From Coneutiohabitans sp964457925 (GTDB lineage Bacteria; Zhuqueibacterota; Zhuqueibacteria; Zhuqueibacterales; Zhuqueibacteraceae): a stretch of DNA of 64,000 nt. Position numbers and translations under genes: made by a program. Numbering within the stretch: the first letter of the stretch is position 1; the number at the start of each line of letters is the position of its first letter. The notes beneath the pieces are model-generated. The model saw only the letters and a program-made list of their open reading frames with translations, made no database searches and was not told the DNA's origin. Location: positions 62,001 through 126,000 of the forward strand of contig CAYWGH010000013.1 in the NCBI GenBank assembly GCA_964457925.1, given 5' to 3'. Positions 23,443-31,429 of the stretch are shown piece by piece.

Positions 23443-24468
23443 ATGATCGAACATCAGGATGTTTTTAGTGAAGGCAAACGGGCGGTGACAGATCATGGGG
23501 CCATGGATTACCCGCGCAATACCATGCGCAATAATACGCGTAACGGCGTGCTGCGCTGCATGACATTCATCGACGGTTCGTGGCTGTATCACAATCAAGA
23601 CATGCTGGTCAAGGCGCATGGCGGGCCGTTCAAAATCGACTTCAATAAAATTAATATGGTGGCGTTGCGGTTCTTGCGCCAGTATTACCAGGGTATTTTG
23701 CCGTATGAGCCGTTGCCGTTCGATTTGGTGCGCACGTATTATTATGCCAGTGTTCCGTTCAACGTGCATCCTGAGGACGCCCCCAAGCTGGAAGATCAGC
23801 GCAAATTTTACAACATTCTCAGCGAACAACTCGGCTTTAATCTCGTGTTGCACGAGATTGATTTTCGCGGACATTTTATGGCCATGCAAGATCGCATCAT
23901 GCGCGAGGGCGACGCGAATTTCACGCCGAAAGAGCGCACCATTGACATGGCCCTGGGCACGGACATGTTATATTTTGCCGCGATTCACGCTTTCGACATC
24001 GCCATCGCGGTGCTGGGTGACGCCGATTATCAACCGGCGCTCGAACGCGTGCGCCAGTTGGGCAAACGGGTGTTGATTTTCACCATCGGCGGATCCGCAG
24101 CCTACGATTATATTTTCCCCAAACCGAACGCTCGCTTCAGTGATTTTCCGGCAATGCGCTTTCAGGATTATCTTGAAGAACTGCGATTGGTGCCGAAAAA
24201 TGAGCGTGAGAAGCCCATGTACAAGTATTATTGCGCGCGTTGCGGAAAAGAGTTCGAATCGACTTACAAGGCTGCGCCCAAACAAAACATGTATTGCGAC
24301 GAGCACCGGATTTGGCGCAATAATTTCTCAAATGGCTCCGATGAAAACGGGCGCACAGAAACGGCGCCGGCAACGAATACAGCCGCGCCGCCGGAGCAAA
24401 CCTCTTCCATGGAAGAAATTGCGAGAGAGTCTTTAATCGCGGCCGGACTGAGCACGGGCAAAGAATAA
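23443..24468 (+). CDS. NYN-domain (PIN-like) protein with a C-terminal zinc ribbon
   Basis: This 341-residue protein starts its NYN/LabA-like domain at FIDGSWLY (residues 42-49). It includes the acidic residues DMALGTDMLYFA and LGDADYQPAL, and then the KRVLIFTIGGSA strand. This is the arrangement of predicted PIN-fold, metal-dependent RNases. After residue ~260 it carries a zinc-ribbon-like CARCGKEFES with CDEH, and then a low-complexity tail. The target is unknown. It follows dnaG with its own GAGGAAAAC ribosome site. Similar proteins in other bacteria are usually annotated as NYN-domain proteins, so RNA processing or regulation is an inference. Confidence 0.75.
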   Translation: MIEHQDVFSEGKRAVTDHGAMDYPRNTMRNNTRNGVLRCMTFIDGSWLYHNQDMLVKAHGGPFKIDFNKINMVALRFLRQYYQGILPYEPLPFDLVRTYYYASVPFNVHPEDAPKLEDQRKFYNILSEQLGFNLVLHEIDFRGHFMAMQDRIMREGDANFTPKERTIDMALGTDMLYFAAIHAFDIAIAVLGDADYQPALERVRQLGKRVLIFTIGGSAAYDYIFPKPNARFSDFPAMRFQDYLEELRLVPKNEREKPMYKYYCARCGKEFESTYKAAPKQNMYCDEHRIWRNNFSNGSDENGRTETAPATNTAAPPEQTSSMEEIARESLIAAGLSTGKE

Positions 24469-24490
24469 TCCCGATGATGGGTATGCCCGG

Positions 24491-26008
24491 TTAGGGCTTG
24501 CGGAAGTGCAGGCAATAGTGATGGAAGGTATTGCTAACCCAGGCATAACGATAGCCAAAAGGCGCCAGTCTCTGATCGTCTTGACACCAAAACTGTTCAT
24601 GGCAAAGCTGCAACTCATCGCAGAGTTGCAGCGCTAAATCCCAGGCCAGCGGATAGATGACGCCGCGCTTTTTGACATTTTTGACAATGATCGTGAAGTA
24701 ACCTCCCGGCGCCAACTTTGTCGCGACAAATCTGTAAATCTTCACCAAGTTGTCCAGGAATGAACGGTAATCTGTGACGTTACCAAGATCACGGGAATCG
24801 TCAGAGTAGAATTGCAGCAGGCCCGCAGTCTTGCGTTTTTGTTGGGTCTCGGCGCCTTTCATGCGAAGCATGTCCCAATAAGGCGGGCTGGTAATGATGT
24901 AATCGAAGGTGGGAGGAAGCTCGGTGTAGTTTTTTGCCTCGGCAGCATCGCCGCACACGAGTTTCCAATTCGAGGACTCCAGCAGGTTCGGCAGAGAGGG
25001 CAAATATCTTGTGATGCGCTCACTGGCAATGCGATGAAACTGCGGATTCAACTCGATGCCATAAGCCTGGCACTGATGTGCGAGAGCCGTAAGCAGCGTG
25101 CTGCCGGTGCCGGCCATCGGGTCAAAGACGCGTTGGCCAGGTTGCGAAAAATCATTCAAAAAGATTTCGACCAGCGTTTCGGGAAATTTGGCCGGGTGGA
25201 GGAGAACGCCTTTCTCTCTTGGCGGCGGTTTGACAACAAGCCAGGTTGACCGCGGAGATTCGGAAGTTTTGAGAGCAGATGCGCGCTCTGGGCAAGGCGG
25301 CACTTTCGCCATCGGCTTGGGCTGCCATAAACTCTGAGGGGGCGGCGATTCTTCGCGGCGAAAATTCAAGCAATAAATCGCATTCTGCCGTGTCGACCAA
25401 ACAGCATCAAGTTGCGCGGTTTGTGCAGCAGGCAAAGTGGCATCGTTTTCACACCCGATTTTTTCATCTTTTAAAGCTAAAATTTGGCCAATGGCTTGGG
25501 CAAAATTCCAGGCAATTGGTAGGAGGCGGCCGCGATCATCGCGGTTGCGAATGAAAACGGTTGCGTAGGCGTTGGTCTTAAGACGAAGCGCAATTTGATG
25601 AAAGCGTGCTTGCCAAAGGGCAATTTCGTTCAAATAAGAGGACGGCGCGGTAAACGCTTCACTCAAATCAAACAAGCAATAATCCAGCTCCGGGAGAGGC
25701 GCATTCGCGGCAAAATGATCTACTATGATCGGCTGCCGCCCCAGCGCGACAACGAGGGGTTGCAAAACCGCGGCGTTTTCTTGCAGCAAGCCGATGCGTG
25801 CAGGTAGTTCGGGTGCAACGATTTTTTTGGTGAAGAATTCAATGAAGCCGGCAGCGACGCCGGCGCTGCGCTCAAGCGGGGTGAAGACGAACCAGCTTTT
25901 TTGAAACCTCAGCCAACGCTGGCTGTCGAGATCGTTCAAGCGATTCTTGGGATCGACGCCGGAGGATGTTTCAGAGAGAGGCTTGGTTCGAGGTGATGTT
26001 TTGCGCAT
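24491..26008 (-). CDS. DNA methyltransferase (N4-cytosine or N6-adenine type) with an internal pseudo-duplication
   Basis: This 505-residue SAM-dependent DNA methylase has an active C-terminal half. HPAKFPETLVEIF comes first, followed by the SAM-binding FDPMAGTGST (residues 295-304) and the catalytic TSPPYW (373-378). Motif order is I then IV. The last ~70 residues of this half (GGYFTIIVKNVKKRG, then YPLAWDLALQL, ending HHYCLHFRKP) are echoed in the N-terminal half (NAYATVFIRNRDDRGRLLP, IAWNFAQAIGQIL, ending AIYCLNFRRE at ~216). There, however, the motif-I and TSPPY residues are absent. The protein therefore looks like a catalytic domain fused to a decayed copy. It is divergent from a gene with nuclease-like motifs. 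Confidence 0.8.
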   Translation of the reverse strand: MRKTSPRTKPLSETSSGVDPKNRLNDLDSQRWLRFQKSWFVFTPLERSAGVAAGFIEFFTKKIVAPELPARIGLLQENAAVLQPLVVALGRQPIIVDHFAANAPLPELDYCLFDLSEAFTAPSSYLNEIALWQARFHQIALRLKTNAYATVFIRNRDDRGRLLPIAWNFAQAIGQILALKDEKIGCENDATLPAAQTAQLDAVWSTRQNAIYCLNFRREESPPPQSLWQPKPMAKVPPCPERASALKTSESPRSTWLVVKPPPREKGVLLHPAKFPETLVEIFLNDFSQPGQRVFDPMAGTGSTLLTALAHQCQAYGIELNPQFHRIASERITRYLPSLPNLLESSNWKLVCGDAAEAKNYTELPPTFDYIITSPPYWDMLRMKGAETQQKRKTAGLLQFYSDDSRDLGNVTDYRSFLDNLVKIYRFVATKLAPGGYFTIIVKNVKKRGVIYPLAWDLALQLCDELQLCHEQFWCQDDQRLAPFGYRYAWVSNTFHHYCLHFRKP

Positions 26009-26125
26009 GTGAACAAAAATACCACAAATCTAATAAAGGTTGAAAACGTTGATCAGGAATCCATAATAACAATAAAATTCAGTTGATGCAAGCATGAGCG
26101 CTTAATAAAAATCGGCGGGGTGGTA

Positions 26126-26824
26126 ATGCGCGCAGAGGAAATCATTTGTCTGGCAATTTTGCCGGAAGAGGTCGCGGCCGGCATTCAGTATGCCTGCCAA
26201 TCACTGCACTACACCTTTGATCGCATGAATTACGGCGAGGATATGGGGAGGCGGTTCAACAAGATTGCCAGCGGCAAAGCCTGCGAAGCCACGCTCACAC
26301 GTTTTCTGCGCCAACACGCGATTCCGCATCTCAGCCGCGAGGGTGCAACCCCGCATACGCGACCGGATCATTTCGATTTGCGCATTCTTAATGAAGTCGT
26401 CGATCTCAAAACGTTTCATGTGCCGGATGCCGCAGCTCAACCTGATAAGCTTCTCGCATGCCTGGCGCTGGTGCCGCATCAGCGCAGCCACGATCAATGG
26501 CACAAACGCCACGATTATCAGCGCTATTTGTTCGGTTTTTATAAAGGCCGTTTGCGCGGCCGGCTGGTCCTGCCAAAAGGCGAAAACAAGCGCCAGCCGT
26601 TTGCGGTTAACGAGGTTAAACTTTCAGAAATGCCGACGGTGCTTTTCTTAACCGCCGCTCCGGCGATTGCCGCGTGTGAGCAAGCGTTTCGCAAAATTCC
26701 GGCTAAAACGATGTGCATGCAATACCCGCGCGGCACGCGCATCGACAACATGGGATGTGAAATCGCGCGCTTAGAAGCGTTCCAAGCTTTTCTTGAAAAT
26801 CTCGAAAACTTTCAACGGAGATAA
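26126..26824 (+). CDS. PD-(D/E)XK nuclease-like protein, candidate restriction endonuclease
   Basis: This 232-residue protein matches no family I can name. Its centre has the hallmark arrangement of the PD-(D/E)XK fold: a helix with Glu54 (GKACEATLTRFLRQHAI), then RPDHFDL (Pro80-Asp81), a short strand and VVDLKTF (Asp93-x-Lys95). C-terminal strands and helices follow (PTVLFLTAAPAIAACEQAF). It has no signal peptide. The start is the ATG at 26126 after GGGGTGG; a GTG at 26120 is also in frame. It is divergent from the DNA methyltransferase across only 117 bp, the usual arrangement of a type II restriction-modification pair. That pairing is an inference from motif and position. Other roles of this fold, such as repair or Holliday-junction nucleases, are possible. 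Confidence 0.5.
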   Translation: MRAEEIICLAILPEEVAAGIQYACQSLHYTFDRMNYGEDMGRRFNKIASGKACEATLTRFLRQHAIPHLSREGATPHTRPDHFDLRILNEVVDLKTFHVPDAAAQPDKLLACLALVPHQRSHDQWHKRHDYQRYLFGFYKGRLRGRLVLPKGENKRQPFAVNEVKLSEMPTVLFLTAAPAIAACEQAFRKIPAKTMCMQYPRGTRIDNMGCEIARLEAFQAFLENLENFQRR

Positions 26825-26826
26825 CC

Positions 26827-27591
26827 ATGGCGGTGAAGGCAGCAGCAGCGGTTATGATGGAAAAGGAACTCGTTCACGCTACCGACCCAGCAACGACAGC
26901 GAAGCCAACGAGGCATGCCCGGCAACGTGCCTGGCGGGCAAATCAACCGTTGTCCATTTCGACGAAGCAGGATAAATTCACCGTGGTGGCGCTTTCGCCC
27001 AAGCGCGGCGAGCGCGTGTTGGAAGTGGGATGCGGCGCCGGGCGGCGTTTGCCGATCATTGCGCGCGCAGGCGCGGCGAGCATCGGGCTTGACCCTTCAC
27101 CGGAGTTTTTGCGCGCCGCCAACCGGCGTTTTCCGGAGGGCATGCTGTTGCAGTGTGATATCGAGCAACCGTTTCCACTGATCGGAAATTATTTTGACGC
27201 CGCATTATGCGTGCTTGCCGGTGAACATCCTGAACGGCTGCATTTTTTGCTGCGCGAAGTGCATCGCGTATTGCGGCCCGGCGGCCGTGTGTTGCTGGCG
27301 CTGCATTATCCTGAGATGGTTCCGCCAAACGCCTCCACAAGCAAGGGGCCGGTGAATTTGGAGCTAAACTTTTATGAAGTCGATTTTGAGATGCGCTCGG
27401 GTCCGTTTCGTTATTCGCCGCACGATTATGTAACGGCTTTGCACCAGGCTGGATTTTATGACGTACGCCAGCACGAGGATGGGGAAGCCTCGATTTTGCG
27501 CAGTGAAAACGAGGCTTTTATTCTCGGGCCCAAGGTTTTTCCAACGCAGGTGATTTTGCAAGCGCTGCGCCCCAATTTGCAGGAGGCCTAA
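26827..27591 (+). CDS. Class I SAM-dependent methyltransferase (UbiE/type 11-like)
   Basis: This 254-residue methyltransferase has motif I LEVGCGAGRRLP, an acidic strand-2 end (GLDPSPEF), the segment FDAALCVLAGEH and post-motif LLREVHRVLRPGGRVLLAL. This is the usual type 11/UbiE layout for small-molecule or lipid substrates. The N-terminal ~50 residues are Ala- and basic-rich and non-conserved. The gene starts 2 bp after the stop codon of the nuclease-like gene, so the two are almost certainly co-transcribed. Its substrate is unknown, and nothing in it marks it as a DNA methylase. Whether it belongs functionally to the restriction-like pair is open. Confidence 0.75.
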   Translation: MAVKAAAAVMMEKELVHATDPATTAKPTRHARQRAWRANQPLSISTKQDKFTVVALSPKRGERVLEVGCGAGRRLPIIARAGAASIGLDPSPEFLRAANRRFPEGMLLQCDIEQPFPLIGNYFDAALCVLAGEHPERLHFLLREVHRVLRPGGRVLLALHYPEMVPPNASTSKGPVNLELNFYEVDFEMRSGPFRYSPHDYVTALHQAGFYDVRQHEDGEASILRSENEAFILGPKVFPTQVILQALRPNLQEA

Positions 27592-27599
27592 AAAAGTTC

Positions 27600-27628
27600 T
27601 TGACTTGTATATTTGTGCTCTCTATCTT
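27600..27628 (+). promoter_or_regulatory. Candidate promoter upstream of the trypsin-like protease gene
   Basis: TTGACT (27600-27605) and TATCTT (27623-27628) are 17 bp apart, followed by GCGCCAC, the same pattern and same flank as the promoter at 39850. It sits at the start of the 333-bp gap 27592-27924, so a ~290-nt leader would precede the protease gene. A closer promoter cannot be excluded. I see no other gene in the gap. Confidence 0.5.
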
Positions 27629-27924
27629 GCGCCACTTTTATGTATTATAAGCGCGGCTCCCGATCTACGGTTGATCAACTTTCCTATCCGATTTTCAGAG
27701 TCGCTCCCCTCTCGCCACGACGGGAGTAAACCAGATTCTTGAACTAATGTCCGATTAGCACTCGGGCATGACGATTATTGGAGTGTTCAAAATAATCGTC
27801 CGCACAACGTGCAGTACCTGCCTGCGGTTTCCCGTTTCAACTTTTTTGAATATCTCAAATCATCTTGAGATAGATACCATTTACCTACTAAACCACTCCA
27901 CTTACAAGCGTCAGGAGGTAAGGC

Positions 27925-29019
27925 ATGTGCAGATCGTTCACCACTTCCATCAACCGCAAACGCTTGCTTCAGTTGATGTTGATCGCGCTTGCGATGATGC
28001 TGGCACTCAGTTGCAGCGAAAAATTTGACGCGCCGAGCGAACCGGGAGCAAGCCAACAAAGCGCGGTGCTGACCAAAGAGAATCCGCAAGTGCAGGCGGT
28101 GATGGCCGTACAAGAACGCCATACCGAGAGCCTCATGGCCAACCCCAATGTGGTTGGCACAGCCGTCGGCATGACGGAAGACGGCAAACCCGCAATCTTA
28201 CTCATGTTGAAAGCGGAAATCAAGCTGGACGCTTTCGAGAAGCAAGCCCCTCTGCCAACGGAAATCGAAGGCATGCCTGTGATCACGTTGGTGACGGGTG
28301 AGATTAAATCGTTGAAGGGTGGTGGTGGCGGCTTCAACCCAACTTTGAAATACCGTCCAGCTCCGAACGGTGTTTCCCTTGGGCATTTCAATATTACAGC
28401 CGGCACGCTGGGCTGCCTGGTTACTAAAGGCGGCAACACTTACATTTTGACCAACAATCACGTCGCCGCCGATGAAAACAATGCCAGCATCAATGACAAC
28501 ATTCTTCAGCCGGGTCCCTACGATGGCGGGCAAAATCCGGGCGATGCCATCGGCACGCTATCGGAATACGAACCCATCGTCTTTTCGACTTCTGCCAGCA
28601 ATGTGATCGATGCGGCTATTGTCAGCGTCAATCCGGCTGACGTAACCGGCGCCACCGCCGATGAAGGCAATTACGGCATGCCCTCCTCCACAATTGCATC
28701 GGCGGCCGTGGGCATGGATGTCAGAAAATGCGGTCGAACCACCGGTTGCACCTCCACCTCCACCTCCAGCTCGCGCGAGGGCATCACTGGAATCAATGCC
28801 ACAGTGAACGTCGGTTATAGCACGGGCACAGCCCGCTTTGTCAACCAGATCGTGATCACCAAGAGAAATTTCAGCGCCGGCGGCGATTCCGGCTCACTAG
28901 TCGTCAATCTTAATGACAATCCGGTTGGTTTGCTGTTTGCCGGCAGCAGCACCACGACAATTGCCAACCCGATTAGCGCGGTGTTGAGTGAGTTTGGCGT
29001 CAGCATTGTCGGTGATTAG
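27925..29019 (+). CDS. Lipoprotein trypsin-like serine protease with a novel-looking N-terminal domain
   Basis: This 364-residue protein has a lipoprotein signal ending LALSC (Cys30). Residues ~55-130 form a compact domain (ERHTESLMANPNVVGTAVGMTEDGKPAIL, then IEGMPVITLVTGEIKSL). A trypsin-fold domain follows with a complete triad: His179 in LTNNHVAAD, Asp229 in NVIDAAIV and Ser322 in GGDSGSLV. The two cysteines around residues 269-275 and the Gly-rich linker are typical. The fold resembles S1-type proteases that regulate other envelope proteins. Its N-terminal domain recurs alone in the next gene, which points to a propeptide, inhibitor or docking role. It has a strong AGGAGGT ribosome site. 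Confidence 0.75.
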   Translation: MCRSFTTSINRKRLLQLMLIALAMMLALSCSEKFDAPSEPGASQQSAVLTKENPQVQAVMAVQERHTESLMANPNVVGTAVGMTEDGKPAILLMLKAEIKLDAFEKQAPLPTEIEGMPVITLVTGEIKSLKGGGGGFNPTLKYRPAPNGVSLGHFNITAGTLGCLVTKGGNTYILTNNHVAADENNASINDNILQPGPYDGGQNPGDAIGTLSEYEPIVFSTSASNVIDAAIVSVNPADVTGATADEGNYGMPSSTIASAAVGMDVRKCGRTTGCTSTSTSSSREGITGINATVNVGYSTGTARFVNQIVITKRNFSAGGDSGSLVVNLNDNPVGLLFAGSSTTTIANPISAVLSEFGVSIVGD

Positions 29020-29050
29020 GCGCCAGGCAATTCATAAGCTGACGAGATGA

Positions 29051-29089
29051 GGGGAAGAGCGGAGAATTTGTTGTGCTCTTCCCCTTTTT
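29051..29089 (+). terminator. Intrinsic terminator after the protease gene
   Basis: Perfect 10-bp arms GGGGAAGAGC (29051-29060) and GCTCTTCCCC (29075-29084) enclose a 14-nt loop, followed immediately by TTTTT. The downstream lipoprotein gene therefore probably needs read-through or its own promoter. Confidence 0.85.
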
Positions 29090-29164
29090 ATTTAGCGCCC
29101 TTCACCGGTGACGGCGAAACCGCCCGAGCAGAGATGTCTTTTGATTTATATCGGAGAGATGCAA

Positions 29165-29503
29165 ATGCCCCGCCAGTTTTTATCATTTTGGACTTTCTCA
29201 TGTGCGTGCCTGATGGCTGTTTTCGCCGTCAGTTGTTCGGGAAAGCCGGGTAACCATCAACAGGGAGAACAAGTCATGCCGCAACGGCCAATCACAATCG
29301 TTTTGCAGGAATACACGGATGGATTGATGGCAATGCCGGGAGTGGTGGGAACGGCGGAGGGGTTGTGTGAAGACAAGCCCTGCATCAAAGTTTATGTGGC
29401 CACGCTGACGCCCGAGCTTGAGCAGAAAATTCCCAAAAATATCGAAGGCTACGCTGTTGAAATCGAAGCCACCGGCGAGTTTGAAGCGCTGCCAGCCAAA
29501 TAA
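29165..29503 (+). CDS. Small lipoprotein consisting of the protease's N-terminal domain
   Basis: This 112-residue protein has a lipoprotein signal ending AVSC (Cys24). Its mature part (about residues 45-110) reads LQEYTDGLMAMPGVVGTAE, then IEGYAVEIEATGEFEAL. This mirrors the N-terminal domain of the protease encoded just upstream (ESLMANPNVVGTAVG, then IEGMPVITLVTGEIKSL), but the trypsin domain is absent. A free copy of a protease's N-terminal domain next to the protease suggests an inhibitor, chaperone or competitor in the periplasm; this is inference. The frame opens at 29108. I chose the ATG at 29165 because GGAG lies 8 bp before it; an ATG at 29159 is too close. Confidence 0.65.
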   Translation: MPRQFLSFWTFSCACLMAVFAVSCSGKPGNHQQGEQVMPQRPITIVLQEYTDGLMAMPGVVGTAEGLCEDKPCIKVYVATLTPELEQKIPKNIEGYAVEIEATGEFEALPAK

Positions 29504-29605
29504 CATTGGCACCCGAAAGCTGCGAACCGTTTGCCGCACGCAAACGTCATAGCGCGATAATGCCAGAACAGCGCTTCGTTAAAGTGAACCCGCAAAATTC
29601 TCCGC

Positions 29606-31147
29606 CTACCAGCTCTTTCCGCTTTCTTGAAAATAAGCGTGCAAGTTCCGCCGGGCTTTCAAATTGATCGCTTCCGCCCATAAATCGACGGGATTGAGAT
29701 CATCCGTCAAAACCGGAACGCCGTCCGTGTTCGGCTCGAATCGTTCCGACCAGGCCAGTTCTTGATGGACGCCGGGCGTGTTCATGTAATTCAAATCCGT
29801 GATGTCGCCGGCAATAATGGGGCGGAGTAATTCCATTTCCCGGTTGGAGGCCAGCAGGATCATGTTGCCGATTTCCTCTGCCGGTTCATACGTCGGCAAC
29901 GCCAATACATGCGTAAAACTCTGCTTGAGAGTCGCCGCCAGCGAACGAACCAAAAGGTGATGCCAGCCCAGGGTTTCGAGATTGATGGCAAGCACGCCTG
30001 CGGGTTTCAGGCGAGATGCGATCAGGGCAAACGCCTCGGCGGTGACGAGATGAAAGGGTATCGAGCTGCTGCCAAAGGCATCCATCGCGACGACCTCGTA
30101 TGTTTTATCCCGGCGCAGCAGAAACTCGCGCCCATCGCCGTGAAAAATATTTCCCTCCGCGGCTTGCAAGCCAAAATGTTCTTGCGCCATGGCCGTGACC
30201 ACCGGATCGATTTCGATCGCCTCCACCCGCCAGCCGTCTTGAGCAAAGCTCTTGACGACAGAACCTCCGCCCAGCCCGACTAATAAAAGCTCGCCGGGCT
30301 TATCGAAAAACGATTTGGTCAAATCCATCACCGCGACATACGGAAAATAAGATTTCCACGTCGTCGGGTCGACGATGGTGTGCGTGCCGCCATCGATGAG
30401 CAGATGCCGGCGTTTGCCGGTTTCGAGCACGCGAATTTCGGCATACGCACTTTGTTCAATGGCTAACAGGCCGGCAGCCGCGTCCGTTCGCTGGCGAGGC
30501 TGGGCCATTCCGATAACGACGCCCAACAGCAGCAGTAAAACCGCGCCGGCCAGCGCCGCTTTGGATTTTTTTTCAAGCGCCAAACCGAGGGCGGCGGTGA
30601 CCAGTAAAACCAGGCCGATGGTGAGCATCAAGCGGCTTACGCCAACATTTGGAATGAGAAAAAATCCCGTGAACACTGCGGAAAGCACGCTGGCGATTGT
30701 CGACAGCGCATAAAGATTTCCGGCAGTGCGGCCGACTTCATCGAGGCTGAGCACGCGCAGCCGAATTGCATATGGACTGACCATGCCGAGCAGCGTCAGC
30801 GGCGGCGCAAACAGCACGAACGCGGCCGTCAGCACGGCGAAACGCAGGCCCAAAGGCTCGGCGAGAAAAAGCAGAGGCTGCTTGATCCATGGAATGAGAA
30901 CCAGCCAAAAACCGGCGAGGGCCAACAACATGCATAGCCGCGACAGTTGTGCGCCTTTATCCGCCCAACGCCCGCCCAGTACGTAACCAATACTCAAGGC
31001 GGCGAGCGCCACCGAGATCAACGCCGACCATAAAAACAGGCTGACGCCGTAAAATGGACCGAGAATGCGCGTGCCCAAAATTTCAACAGCCAAAACCGCC
31101 GCGCCGGCCACGAAGACGACGACATACAAATACCAATGCTGACTCAT
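29606..31147 (-). CDS. Membrane protein fused to a spermidine-synthase-like domain
   Basis: This 513-residue protein has an N-terminal half of about seven hydrophobic segments, beginning VVVFVAGAAVLAVEILGTRILGPFYG, the hallmark of the fused MFS/spermidine-synthase family. The cytoplasmic C-terminal half is a spermidine-synthase-type methyltransferase-fold domain: GELLLVGLGGGSVVKSF, VEAIEIDPVV and the YEVVAMDAFG segment. The two Asp that hold putrescine and the aminopropyl donor in true SpeE are only partly visible, so aminopropyl transfer is uncertain. No polyamine genes adjoin it. It is convergent with the small lipoprotein gene, 102 bp away. Confidence 0.7.
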   Translation of the reverse strand: MSQHWYLYVVVFVAGAAVLAVEILGTRILGPFYGVSLFLWSALISVALAALSIGYVLGGRWADKGAQLSRLCMLLALAGFWLVLIPWIKQPLLFLAEPLGLRFAVLTAAFVLFAPPLTLLGMVSPYAIRLRVLSLDEVGRTAGNLYALSTIASVLSAVFTGFFLIPNVGVSRLMLTIGLVLLVTAALGLALEKKSKAALAGAVLLLLLGVVIGMAQPRQRTDAAAGLLAIEQSAYAEIRVLETGKRRHLLIDGGTHTIVDPTTWKSYFPYVAVMDLTKSFFDKPGELLLVGLGGGSVVKSFAQDGWRVEAIEIDPVVTAMAQEHFGLQAAEGNIFHGDGREFLLRRDKTYEVVAMDAFGSSSIPFHLVTAEAFALIASRLKPAGVLAINLETLGWHHLLVRSLAATLKQSFTHVLALPTYEPAEEIGNMILLASNREMELLRPIIAGDITDLNYMNTPGVHQELAWSERFEPNTDGVPVLTDDLNPVDLWAEAINLKARRNLHAYFQESGKSW

Positions 31148-31429
31148 GCGTTGATCTCCCTTTGCTAGTTCGGTCTTAGGCCAATTTACATGAGTATTTT
31201 GATTTGTCAGTGCTCAGGAATTTTGTGAAGCACGCGGCGCAGCGCTTGATCCTTCACAAGATTCTTCGCAATGACGATTCGAGATGATCCTTTTGCAAAT
31301 TGAGATAACAATGCACTTTTGTCCAGTGTTTTTGCCAAGCCAATATACATTGGCGCTATGCCGAAAGCAAATGCGAAAGCACGCCGGCGCTGGTTGCGCT
31401 GCGGCATCCTGCGCCGGCCTGAACTCAGG

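Noticed and set aside
31207..31407. Possible small minus-strand gene (66 codons) before the spermidine-synthase-like gene
   Set aside because: Low-complexity, basic, no ribosome site and no family; the 282-bp gap 31148-31429 is probably non-coding.
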